From positions 593,467 through 657,466 of the forward strand of contig BDSI01000056.1 in NCBI GenBank assembly GCA_003117195.1: a stretch of 64,000 nt of DNA, written 5' to 3'. This document shows positions 47,454 through 58,704 of this stretch, in pieces. The DNA is from Eudorina sp. 2006-703-Eu-15 (taxonomy: Eukaryota > Chlorophyta > Chlorophyceae > Chlamydomonadales > Volvocaceae). The stretch's first letter is position 1. Every line of letters begins with the position of its first letter. The translations under genes were made by a program, and so were the position numbers. Below the pieces are notes generated by a model. It saw only the letters and a program-made list of their open reading frames with translations, did no database searches and was not told the DNA's origin.

Positions 47454-48359
47454 TCAGCGGTGCAAAGCCTGCTTGATGACCTCTGCACCAGAGAGCAGCA
47501 GTTTGCGGCTTTGGGAGATGAAGGGGGGTAAAAAGCCAGTGATGACGCCAGCCACGATGAACAGCGTCACGCAACTCAGTGCTGTGCCAACCTGCAAGAC
47601 AAGGGACAAACACAGGTCAGACAGTGCCCGAGTGCACCACACGCTTCACACTGGCAGTGGCAGCTGGCGCGCACTGCCCGCCGTGTCTGTGGTGGTCGTC
47701 TGCTCTCGCGGAACCAAGCATGATGCATAATGGGTAGTAAGATATGAGCATGCATGTGCGCGTGTCACTCAGCTGTCCCGTTGCCCCCACTTATCCTAGC
47801 CCGTATGCCTGTCTGGCCGAGCTGCATCGGACTATGGGCCCCTGCCATGACTGCGTGTGCGAACTCACCCAAAAGCGATTCTTCGCCTGCTGCTCAGCCG
47901 CCTTCGCCTGCTGCTCAGCCGCCTTCGCCCGCTGCTCAGCCGCCGCCGCCCGCTGCTCAGCCGCCGCCGCCCGCTGCTCAGCCGCCGCCGCCCGCTGCTC
48001 AGCCGCCTTCGCCTGCTGCTCAGCCGCCTTCGCCTGCTGCTCAGCCACCTCCGCCCACTTCTCAGCCGCCTTGGCACGCTTCTCCGCCGCCTCCGCCCGC
48101 TGCCTCCGCAGCTCCGTGACGCTGCTGCACGCCTTTGCGGCAAGGGGCCAGACTCCGCTAACCGTATAGGCTGCCAGCACAGTAAGGCCCACCTGCAAAG
48201 GGATGAAGCCCAGTTCATGCAGTGATTACCCCCCCATCTTGAGAAATGAGGATTGAAGCTTCGGGACCCTGCATCGCGCCTGAGCAGCCCCACGCCACAC
48301 GAGAACGCCCTGACCTTCTTAGTTATGCAAATGCCGGCGTAAGGACGGCGCAGGGCCAT
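47454..48359 (-). CDS. Small protein with two membrane helices joined by a heptad-repeat coiled coil
   Basis: Function not recognised. Exons: 48359-48315, 48192-47869, 47591-47454, all phase 0; 168 codons plus stop. The start MALRRPYAGICITKK is short and basic. A first membrane-like helix follows (VGLTVLAAYTVSGVWPLAA). A long Ala/Glu/Gln/Lys/Arg helix comes next (about residues 42-118), built from near-identical heptads of the type AAEQQAK/AAEQRAA. A second hydrophobic helix (LSCVTLFIVAGVITGFL, then PPFI) and a basic tail (SRKLLLSGAEVIKQALHR) end the protein. The exon-1 donor GTCAGG is non-standard but in phase. The layout would put the coiled coil between two membrane anchors, perhaps on an organelle membrane; that is inference. 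A foldback element lies 227 bp upstream of the start codon. Confidence 0.72.
47886..48066 (-). repeat. 21-bp coding tandem repeat
   Basis: Units of the type GCTCAGCCGCC followed by GCCGCCCGCT or TTCGCCTGCT (plus strand) repeat about eight times and encode the heptads of the coiled coil. Central units are identical; outer ones vary at third and some second positions. The period is a multiple of three, so unit number can change without frameshift. Confidence 0.85.
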
Positions 48360-48585
48360 TGTAGATCTTAACGCTGGAACTGTAGCCTGGCAAGGCTGCA
48401 GCTCTTCCAATTCTATTCACAGTATTAGTGGCACGCGTGTACAAATAGCGCAAACTTCAAGGGCTGGGCGCAAGATGAACAACTTCCAGCAAGTCTTCAT
48501 TTGCTTGCGGCTCTGTTTTTGCTAGTGCATGTGTTTCGAGTCTGCGTGTTCGAACACTGCAGTGTTATCGCTGTCAAGCCGCGTT

Positions 48586-49036
48586 ACGGCCGCTACTCCT
48601 CACTTGTCAGTGAGTCCCCGTACCGTCGTACCAATCTGAGAAATTTTTCTAATCTGCACCGTTGTAAATTGTGGCTATATTTTTGGAATGAGAATGAACG
48701 CTTTTTGATGCCTCGGTGGTCGAAGGCCTCGTCGGCTCTGGGTTCACATCCTGACGGCCACCTCCACCAAGTCGCGGCTCTTGATAAGCCGAAATATCAC
48801 GAAGGATGATAAGGTAGAGAAGAAGTAATGTGCTCCTTTTTTGCCACGCAAAATCAATCGATTGGTATATTCCTGCTTGAATCCTTCGCCAAGGAATTCC
48901 TTTCATGGAGGCATCAAAAAGCGTCCATTCTCATTCCAAAAATATAGCCACAATTTACAACGGTGCAGATTAGAAAAATTTCTCAGATTGGTACGACGGT
49001 ACGGGGACTCACTGACAAGTGAGGAGTAGCGGCCGT
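48586..49036. mobile_element. Foldback/MITE-like element with 129-bp terminal inverted repeats
   Basis: The arms 48586-48714 and 48908-49036 are reverse complements over 129 bases, with one mismatch (A/G in the GAATGAACGC block). They start ACGGCCGCTACTCCTCACTT. The 193-bp centre has no open frame and contains short AT-rich stretches. CGGCCG occurs at both outer ends and could be a 6-bp target duplication, but it is also palindromic, so the termini are uncertain. A transcript would fold into a long perfect hairpin, a possible small-RNA precursor. It lies in the upstream region of the 168-residue membrane protein gene. Confidence 0.88.
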
Positions 49037-51078
49037 CATGCCTGTGAAGCCAGGATACAGAGCAGCTCCTCCCCACTTAGGTACGACACCCATGAAGGGC
49101 CGAGCGCGCGCAATATTTGCAAACAGCCTGCTCTTACATCTTGCTTCCTATTTGCTCACGTGGCACATGGTCCCGCAGCGAGAGTCGCGGTCCCGTCCCC
49201 AAATGCAACATCTTGCGCTTGCACGCCCTCAAACCGAGCAGAATTTAATGTTTCTGGTTCTAAGATGTGTATAGGAAACCTTCTGACGAAAGCAAGCGGG
49301 GTCTTTGCGGGCGCGCGACGTTTAATCTGCTTGCACGGAACAAAAAGCGGTCGTGTCGGCTAGCGCTCGCTGCCCCTGCAGCTTGTGTTTTCAATAGCTC
49401 AAACGCGTTTCGGCCGGGCGGGGACGGGGCGGGGAACGCGCGGCCAAAGCTGCAGCGTGCCCGCTCGTGCCCTCCCCCTCTCGCTGCCGCGTGCGCCAGT
49501 TGGCCCACTTTTCCCAGTTCCCTGTGCCTCAAAAGTCAGCATGGCGTGTTCGGGCCTCTCCCCACGTATGATCCTGCCTGTCCCCGGACGCATCCTCTTC
49601 CGACGGCATGACGTCGGTATGGCACGTGCGGTGGGAGCTGAACCACAAGGAAGTACTCTGGCAGCTGGCAGTCGATGGCAATGCCTCAATGCCATCGACG
49701 AGTCCGGTAATTAGCGAGCACGCTCGGAGCACGGTTGTCCGGTCGGGTCGCTTACTGCAATATCCGCCTGTACGCGTTTGGTGATAATACGGCATATGTA
49801 CCGTCCTGGCGACGATACGAGTGGGGCCGGCTGCTGGTATCACGTGTCGAGGATTGGCGTAGCACGTCATAGCGCAAGGAGTGCGAAGCACAGATCCCTC
49901 AAAACGCTTCTTACAACTTCTGCAAGCATATACCCCCGCCAGCGTCGATATCCACAACTCCGTGCTTAATGAATAGGTCTCGTCGGGACAGCCTGGCGGC
50001 ATCAAGTCATCCATTCATAACCTGACGCTGTCTGCTCCGGGTTCCCCAGCTGCAGTGCAATGCGCTCCTGCACAGGCGGTCGTCCACGCCCGTTGCCCCG
50101 GCAGACCTCACGTCCTGCCCGACGCGTGCTCATTTAAGACGCTCCTACCTGGACGCCACCCTCGCCACAATCAAGCTGCTGTCAACGCACACCAACAAAC
50201 GCCTCTTTCAGTGCCGCTTATTGCTAATTTGCGCACTCGGGTGAAACGCGGATCCGATTCGCACTCGGGTCCGATGCTTGTGGTACATCCTCCTCTTTGC
50301 TGCACCACGCACAACGCGGTATCACGGCCCCCGATCCGAAACAATCAGCGCCGCGCTGGGCGCGGGCTCGCGGGGACGTCCCAGGTCGCCAACCGACGCG
50401 CCAGCGCGGCAAAAAATCAACGAAAGAAACAGCGCAAGCAGAGCGCAAACTGCAAATCCTCCTGGATGCCGCCGCTGCAGCAGGGCTGGCCAACACGCTC
50501 GTGTGTCACTGTTGCCTCGGATACCTACATCAACAGTCACCCTGGTACGCAAGCCCTACTGGAACGCGCGCCTGCAACTCAGCCGGGCAGCGGCACCGCC
50601 GCGTCGACTCAACGTTGAACAGCGGACTCCCTCCCACCGTCTGGCTTGATGAGCAGCGTCGCGGCATCGCAACCGTGACGGTGCAGACGCACTGCCGCGC
50701 GCGCGAAATTCACTCCTCAAGACCTGAACCGACTAAACGCTCGGTGTATTGCTGCCGGCTCTTGCCAGCGTCATCCGCCGGCCCAACCCCCTGACGCCTC
50801 CATGAGGTGCGCGCGAGCGCTTCGCACCCTTCCCCCCGGATGCCAATCAAGAGCACACACACCCACGAACAATACTGCCCCTGGCCTCCCAACGGTACTA
50901 CTCCTCATGCCACGGCGCCCTGTGTGCGTTCATATGTATGCCGCACGCCCAGTTTCACAGCCTAGAAGCAGCGCGTTGACTGCAGCCAGCAGCTAGCAGG
51001 CAGGCCCGGGTTTTCAAGATATGAGCCGCGATCCCACGGCCCCTCGCCATCATGCAGACGCAACTACAGCCGACCGTC
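49037..51078. other. Intergenic; downstream of malate dehydrogenase, no supported gene
   Basis: About 2 kb. The right end contains the 3' UTR of the minus-strand malate dehydrogenase gene. Plus-strand frames at 50055-50618 and 50297-50794 are open but have no family motif and no splice context. Nothing else could be supported. Confidence 0.4.
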
Positions 51079-53551
51079 TTACGCGGCGGCCTTGGCGGCC
51101 TTGGCGAAGTCCAGACCCTTCTGGATCTCGGCCTTGAGCTGCGGCAGCATGGTGTTGAACGCCGCCGTCTCGAACGCGTCCAGCTCGCCCAGGCCCATGA
51201 CCTTGGCGACGCCGTGCGGCCCCAGCAGCACCTTGCTGGCGAAGAACGGCACGTCGGCCACGATCTGCAGCACGGCAAGGTGCGATGCGAATTTGTGCGT
51301 TGCGAGTAGGAACGCCGTGGCCCTGGACAGGGCTCGCTCGCATACACACGCCACGCGCACCTACTCGTAACCACGCCACACCCCTCCGCTCACCTCCGAC
51401 TGCACAAAGGCGCACTCGTAGATGTTGGGCTCTCCGTTGAGGCCCAGCAGGGTGGACTCGGCCATGCGCGCCGCCGCGTAGGCCTGCGGCGGGCAAAGAG
51501 GGCATGGCGGCGTGCGATACAGCAAGACCGTCAACATGGCCGCAACACAGCGAGCTTCCACTAGAGGAGACACTCGCAAGGGGTTGAATCAGACCGGCCG
51601 ACAGGCCATCCCGGTGAGATCTCAAGCCTTACGGCGTCGTTCTAAACATGATTTCGAAAGCGAGGTTCACGGCAGCCACCCTTACGGTAGGTGCATGCCA
51701 GTCGTTTCCGCCGTCTCTGCATGCCGACAGACACGCCCGGCCGCTCACCATGGACAGGGTGGCCGAGCCCTTGCCGGCCTTGGCCTCCACAACGACGGTG
51801 CCGGCGTTTTGAATCTTGTCCGTCAGGGCCGCCTTCTCCGCGTCGTTGAAGGTCGTCGGTGGAGTCGTCTGCCATGAGCAAGGGACGCGGCCGTCATGCA
51901 GTGCAACAGCGCGTCCGCACTAACGATTTAAACGGCAACCCTAGGCAAACTATTACGACAGATGCCGGCTAGGACGGGCCACTTGTGGGCCTCAGGCGCC
52001 AGCGAGCTTGGTAGGCAACCTCCCGGTGTGCCATCCAAGCTCCCTCTGTAGTTGTTGCGCCGTGCCGTATGCTTGTGCCAGAAGCCATGAAAATTGAGCA
52101 AGGCGTGATCCCGTACAGCCATGTCTGATAGGCAGGTCCGCACCACAACACTCGCTGCCCTGGTACCAGGAGTGAAGAACGTCGGCCAGCAACACCACGC
52201 GGAAACAGCATGTCTATCTCAGCGACGCGTCAGTGCCATCACCGCGACCTGCGCTTGTCCACGGTCCGGCCTAACTACTGTAATGAAGACAATACTTAGG
52301 CCAAATGCAGAGCCAAGCTCATTCAAAGACCCTAGGCATGTCGGGGCCCCCATCACATGCAGGGCACCGTTGCAATGCGCGCAGATGGAGGGGTCGCCCA
52401 CTAAGGATTCATTGCTGGGAAGGGACTTCCTTGAGGGATTTGCACCGCCAATTGACAGCCTCTTCGGGGCGCGTGGTCCGATCTCGAGCAAACCCATGCT
52501 AATCATAAGGAGCCCGCCTCCAGCTTGATGTTTCGATGTTTGGCAGTCATTTCAGCACATGTCCACACCGGCCAGACAGGTGCCACACCCGCACGCCAAT
52601 TTCACAGCTCGCCTGTCATGCGCAATGCAAGAATGCACGCAAGGATTCCGGACGTTGCACGCAAATGTCCACGCCCACCTGCGACAGAAGGGGCAGGATG
52701 GTGGCGCCAGCATGGCCCCCGATGACTGGAACGTCCACGTCCTTCATGTCAAGTCCGCGCGCCTCCGAAACGAATGTGTTGGCGCGGACAATATCCAGAG
52801 TGGTAACGCCAATGAGCTTCTTCGGGTCATAGACGCCAAGCGCCTTCAGCGTCTCGGCGGCAATTGGGACCGTTGAGTTCACTGGGTTGGTGATAATCTC
52901 CAGGACAGCCTGCACGATGAGGACAACATAGATAATCGCAGGTTTTCAATTACTTCAGCTACCACATTTTAGAAGGTCACGTTCAAAGGCTGTTCGGCAC
53001 GTGTCGTGACTTCAATCGCCGAATACCTGTGGGCAGTTCTTTCCGGCAGCCTGCACGAGGTTCTGCACAATACCAGCGTTGGTGTTGAACAAATCGTCAC
53101 GGGTCATGCCCGGCTTCCGGGGAACCCCAGCCGGAATGATGACGAGATCGGCACCGCTGAGGCAGCCAGCCAGCTCCTCCGGTCCCGTGAACGCAGACAC
53201 CTGTATATTGATTAAAACGAAAGCCACAAACATAAGGTTAGACGATTTGGGTTTTTCAGATCGGTCATTACTACCTGGCCAGTCATCCCGTCACCGGTGT
53301 TCACCTTTATCACGCTCCCTACGCAAGGTCCAATCCCCCACCATCCAACACACCTTGACAGGCGTGTTGCAATGGCTCAAGTCAGCTGCCACACCAGCGA
53401 CACCAACGATATCGTAAAGCGCCAGCTCCGTCACGAACTTGTTCATCTTGAGCAGCAGGGCCAACGGCTGACCGATGCCGCCAGCAGCTCCCAAGAGCGC
53501 CACCTTACGGGCCTCACAGCGCAGGCTACGGCGCGACGCGCGAGCCACCAT
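51079..53551 (-). CDS. MDH: NAD-dependent malate dehydrogenase (probably organellar)
   Basis: Interconverts malate and oxaloacetate with NAD(H). Exons: 53551-53354, 53200-53027, 52909-52679, 51868-51749, 51483-51394, 51264-51079; 332 codons plus stop from the ATG at 53551. Signatures: Rossmann glycine motif [19 protein letters not shown], substrate arginine loop [32 protein letters not shown], catalytic His in [17 protein letters not shown], and C-terminal [12 protein letters not shown]. The redox-regulatory N- and C-terminal Cys extensions of NADP-malate dehydrogenase are absent. The 5' end is uncertain: the frame stays open upstream with transit-like sequence ([17 protein letters not shown]), and a good acceptor (TTTGCAG) at about 53591 suggests a further 5' exon, so the true start may be upstream. 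Even from 53551 the first 15 residues are basic and targeting-like. Divergent from CLP1. Confidence 0.95.
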
Positions 53552-54031
53552 CGGTGCGGCCGCACGCGAGTGCGTACGCTGGGTAGCACCTGCAAACGAC
53601 GTCGGTCGTGTCGCTGTTATACATAGTGCGCTATAATAATAATCACAAATGGAGACCGACAAACACGAGGAACCCACCAAGCTTGCGTTGCGCGAGCAGC
53701 ATTGTGTCGGAACTGTTCAATCGAGTCGCAAGAGGACAGGTTGTCAAGCGCGAAGTATACAGATAACGAAGCTACTCAGACTATATGTCAGATATAAAGA
53801 ACGTTGCAGTTGCATGACGAAGCTTTCAAACAGCTCGTGAGCCGTACCAACGCAAGGCCCAGCGACTCGATTTCCCGTCCGACCGCCGAAGGAAAATGGA
53901 CAATCATATGATCCAGTTGTTGTGATCTAAAGATACTGGTAGGCGGGGTGGACATTAAGAGGTGCAGCCGAAATTTCGCAGCCGAGACAAAAAGTTGGTC
54001 TCGACGACCAGCTGCGCGGGGACCAGAGGCC
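53552..54031. promoter_or_regulatory. Divergent promoter region between malate dehydrogenase and CLP1
   Basis: 480 bp between start codons on opposite strands. It holds both promoters, and on the left the unresolved 5' leader or first exon of malate dehydrogenase. AT-rich segments (for example TATATGTCAGATATAAAGAA near 53780) could serve as core promoter, but none is assigned. Confidence 0.5.
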
Positions 54032-57000
54032 ATGGGTGCGCAAGATGCGGAGAAATCATTTCTTCTCACAGCGGTATGTCTGAAGACAATCCAAGCACGT
54101 CAAAAATTGCCCTGGGCGGCAACTGCACCCTCCCCGTTCACCCAAACCGTGCAGACGCAGGAGCTTCGCCTAGAGTGCCCTAATGGACGACCTGTGTCCA
54201 TTCGGGTAAGCACATCAGCTGAAGGTGGGAATAGCTTGAAGGTAAAATTGGCGGGATAACCGGGGAAACCTGTCACCCCTGCGGCGTCAGACCCTGTCGC
54301 TGTCCCGTCCCTTCACGCACGTACGATTCGCGCGCCCAAGGCCATGCATCTCAAGATACAGTTGGCAAGTTCCGAATTAGTGCGGAACGTTCCTCGGTGA
54401 CTGTGGAGAGCCGGTGATCGTCAAGAATTCCGCCATCGCCTCTGATCTGCGTGACCATCGCGCTCCCCGCTGATTCGGCCGCTCGCCGGGCCGCCGTCGC
54501 CGCCACTTGCCCCTCCCCTCCCTGGAGGCCAGCTGGAGGAGGGAACCGCAGAGGTCTTCGGAACGGAGCTGCAGCGCGGGAAGCCCGTCTCCGTGGCCGG
54601 CCAGAAAGTGGCGGTGGGTCTGGCGCCGCAGCTGCGGCCGGCTGTCTCTGATGCTGCTGAGCCGCCGCTGAGCCATGCGGGCTTGGCGAGGGGTGCGGCC
54701 GCTGCACGGCTGCCGGCTGGCTGGCCCCTGGCTGGCTGACCCTTGGCTGGCTGACCTTGCTTGCTGGCCCCTTGAGTCGGCTCACGACTGTGCGGCGGAG
54801 CCGGGGCTGCAGTGCCAGGGGGGTGGCGCGGCCTCCTGAGGCCGCGTCCTGGGTTTGGGTCTCCCTTCCTGTATCGTCTGTTGACTTCACCCCCCTCCAC
54901 CCCCTCCCCCCCGACCTTGGCGACCTGCGTGCAGGTGTTCACGTGGAACGGGTGCAAGGTCACGGTGCAGGGGGAGCCTAGCGTCATGTGGGTGCCATGT
55001 GGGTGGGGTCGGGGGCAGGGGGGCGGGGGCGGGGCGGAGGGAGCGCAGGAGTGGACAGGTGATGGGTGGTGGACTGTGGGCTGTCACTGGGCGGGGGGTT
55101 CCCGCCCCAACGAAGCCTCACCTCAGTTCACCCACCCGGCGGGTGGTTGCAGAGGTGCTGATGCTGGTGGTGAACGGCACTAGCGCCAACGGAAATGCGT
55201 TTCATCAGACTGCGTCTGCATCTGGCTGGTCCTTGAACCTTCTGATCTTCGCGCATCCTAGTGCCCTGATTGCGATGTGGGGCAAGGCATGAACGCGGCC
55301 GGGCCACCGGGGCTGTCCTGCAGCGCAGTGAGGTCCTGCCCGCGCACCCGCCTCGGTCCACATCCGTCACCTGTCGGCCCCGCCACAGCACCCACCGACG
55401 ACCCTCACGTTGCCGTACAGGTACGTCGCTGACGACACGCCCATGGCGTCGTACCTCAACGTGCACCAGACGCTGAACCAGCGGCGGGAGGAGGCCGCCC
55501 GGGCCGCCCCCGGGTCGGCGGGCGCTCGCGGGCCCGCGGTGGTGGTGGTGGGTCCTACGGACAGCGGCAAGAGCACGCTGTGCCGCCTGCTGGGCAACTG
55601 GGCAGTGCGGAGCAGCTGGCAGCCCACCTTCGTGGACCTCGACGTGGGTGCGTGGTGGGGGCGCGGGAGGCCGGGGTCGGGGCGGGGCGGGATGGGGGGC
55701 CAGGTCGGGACCGCAGGGGTGAGGGGTGCGGGGAAAAGCGAAGGAGCAGGGTGGGCTGCCAGGACGACAATCGCGTCGGCCCTAGGACTCTGTGGGGACT
55801 CCAGCGAGGGAGGGAGGGAGGAAGGGACGGACGGACGGAGGGAGGGAGGGAGGGAAGGAGGGCTGAGGCGCGGCAGCTGTGTCGCGCCGCGGGCAGTTCG
55901 CCGGCCCAAAGTCTGGCCTCGGTGCCGGGCCAGTATGCCTTGCAGCGGGGGGTGCACCTGGCCGGGTAGCCGAACCCCCGGGTGTGCTATGGGCCTTCCC
56001 TCCGCGGCACCGCGACCGGGCGGTGCGGTGCGGACCGGGCTTCATTCCGCAGCCCCGAGCGCCCCTTTCTGTCGCGCCCCTGCCCTGTCCCCCCCGCGAA
56101 GGCGGCACCGTCGACCCCCATGTTGACACCCCTCCTGCCCATCACCGCGCGCCCCTGTCCTCCTCCGCCTCCGCCTCCGCCTCCTCGTGCAGGCCAGGGC
56201 ACCATTACGGTCCCCGGCTGCCTCTCCGCGGTGCCCCTGGAGCTGCCCGTGGACATCGAGGAGGGCTTCAGTGCCGACATACCGCTGGTCTTCTTCTTCG
56301 GACACAGCTCACCCGGGGAGAACCCCACGCTGTTCAAGGTGGGGAGCGGAGTCCGCGGGGGGGGGGAGGGTGAACAAAAAAGAACAGTCCGCGGGGGTAG
56401 CGCCTGGATGGGTGGAGATGGGCGGGCGGATGTCGAGGGACCCGGGTTGGGGTGAGCCGGCGGCTTGCATGGGGGCGAGGGACGCTGAGTGTGAACATGA
56501 GACAGCCCAATCTCCGGCCCAGGCCCGCTCGAGTGGCGTGATGTCTTCTCAGACCCGCTGGCGCTCGCAGCCTGAAGTCCATAATGCGGGGCCCGGTCTC
56601 CCAGGGGGTGCGGCGGGGCTCGCACACCCCCCTTTGGGACCCCTGGTGTGGGGGCTGACCGCCCTTGTGCCTGCCAAGGGAGGCGAGGTCCGGCTCCAAG
56701 CGTGTGGGCCCCATGGGATCACACATGGGTGGGTGCGGGTGAGGCCAGGCCGCGGGACTCCCTGTCAGAGGCGGGCCGGGGCTGCGGTCTGTACCCGCTC
56801 GCTGCTGTGTGTACCCCCTCGCTGCGCATGGAGCGCCGTTTTGAGGCCCCTCGACGCGCGACCTGTTCTGTGTGCCTCTCCCGGGGGCTGGGGCTGGGGC
56901 TGGGGGTGTTTGCGGCTCCTGGGATCGCCGTACATCGCAGGCGCTCGTGGACAAGCTGGCGGCGCTGCTGCAGCGGCGAGCCACCGCCGACCCGCGGGCC

Positions 57001-58704
57001 GCCGCGTCCGGCCTCATCATCAACACATTCGGCTGGGTGGACGGGATGGGGTACGAGCTGCAAAAACACATCATCCAGGCGTTCCAGGTGGGTTTGTCGG
57101 TTGGTTATTGGCTGGTGCGGTTGAGTGGGCTCAGGGTGGCGCTGCGGATCAACCTTGTGCGCTTCGCCCAGTCCGCTCCCGTTGTCCGCAGCGCTCAGTG
57201 CTGCTGCGCAGCTGGGGCCCTCGTCCGTCCCGAGCCCACCTGCGCCCCGCCCCCCCTCCCTTGTTATCATCCAGCCACCGCCCGCCGACCCGCCCTCCCC
57301 CCATCCGATGTTCCCACCACCCTGCCCCCTTCCGCAGTGCGACGTGGTGTTGGTGATGGAGCAGGACCGCCTGTTCGCGCAGCTCCAGCAGGACCTCAAG
57401 GTGACACTGACGGAGGGGTGTAGGGAATTGGTAGACTGGCGGAGAGAGGGGGCAACGAAGAGGCCGGGGATGCACGTGTGGCTCACTTGTTTGCGCAGGT
57501 TGGTGTGCGCGAAGGTGCCGAGTGAGTCGCGAGATGGGCTGGGACCAACGAAGGAACGGCAACAATGCACACAACAACAACAGGCATTCACCGGACAGGG
57601 CAGAGTGCGTCAGCCCGGCAAGGACGGCTTCCTTGACGCGCACAGACGTGAGCCACGCGGCATCATGACGGAAGCAGCGTGCCTTGCGGGCCCGCCGAGA
57701 TCGAACTTGAAGCAAAGCGCGCGTTCGGCGCCTCACCAGTCACCCCACCGCCTTCTTAGCAAGTCCCGGTCATACACCCTCCTGCATCTCCCCGTTACCG
57801 CCCTCACCGCGCTGCCGCGCCTTCAATCCGCCGGGGCGGCCCTGCACCTCTACCGCGCCCCCCCGGCCGCCCCCGCAGGCCTCCTGCCCCCGCACCAGCA
57901 TCATCAAGCTCGCGAAGTCGGGGGGCGCAGTGAAGCGCGAGGGCGACGAGCGGCGAGGCGCCCGCGAGCAGCGAGTGCGGGAGTACTTTTACGGCACCCC
58001 CCGCACCCCGCTGCAGCCCGCTACGCAGACCATCCGCGCCACGGACCTCGCGGTCTATCGGATAGGTGGGCGCGGGGATGGCACCTGCGGCTGGGGTGGC
58101 GCCTGCGGCTGGGGTGGCTGCGTCCGTCCGCTTGAGCGTCTCGTGCGTGCACCGTGTAGCAGCCTCTGACAACACTCCGTGCTGTGTATCTAGGTGTCTC
58201 TCCTCCGTGCTCGTATACTTGTGTGCTTCCGCCACCGAATCGCCGGCCGCCCCCCTCGCCACCGCGCGATGCTGCCAAGTGAGCCTCCCGGGCCCCGGGC
58301 CGGCCTACATGGCCGTGTGCCACTGCTCCTGCCCCCTCCTGCCCCGCTTCCCAGCAGCCAGCGCAGCCAACTTATGGTCTCTCCTGATCCGCCATCCGCC
58401 CCATCCGCACTGCGCAGGCAGCGGCCCCCGCGCCCCCAACACCGCCCTGCCGCTGGGTGCTGTATCGCTGGCGGACCCCCTGCGGCTGCAGAACCTGCCG
58501 CCCTCCCTGGAGATGCTGCAGTGCCTGTTGGCCGTGTCGCACGCCGCCACGCCGGACCAGATCATGAACGCCAACGTGGCGGGGTTCGTGCTGGTCAAGG
58601 AGGTGGACACGGCGCGAGGCATGGTGACCGTCACGTCACCCGCGGCGGGGCCGCTGCCCGGGAGATACCTGGTGCTGGGCTCGCTGCGCTCGTCCATCGA
58701 CTGA
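54032..58704 (+). CDS. CLP1: CLP1 homologue: polynucleotide kinase-like mRNA 3'-end processing factor
   Basis: Nuclear subunit of pre-mRNA cleavage and polyadenylation factor, and in some eukaryotes an RNA 5'-OH kinase acting in tRNA splicing. Exons: 54032-54073, 54155-54205, 54533-54613, 54935-54987, 55421-55647, 56193-56338, 56941-57087, 57338-57400, 57879-58065, 58418-58704; 427 codons plus stop, close to the human protein. The N-terminal sandwich reads [37 protein letters not shown] and [15 protein letters not shown]. Walker [15 protein letters not shown], lies near residue 124; Thr and Lys needed for ATP binding are present. [30 protein letters not shown] and the C-terminal fold follow. 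The first two exons are tiny (14 and 17 codons); the ATG at 54032 gives a protein start resembling animal CLP1. Confidence 0.95.

Noticed and set aside
50055..50794. Two plus-strand frames of 165-187 codons
   Set aside because: No recognisable fold, and Arg/Ser/Pro-rich composition typical of non-coding GC-rich DNA.
52219..52506. 95-codon minus-strand frame with CAHC in a malate dehydrogenase intron
   Set aside because: The flanking exons join in frame and give an unbroken enzyme; a single Cys pair is not evidence for a zinc protein.
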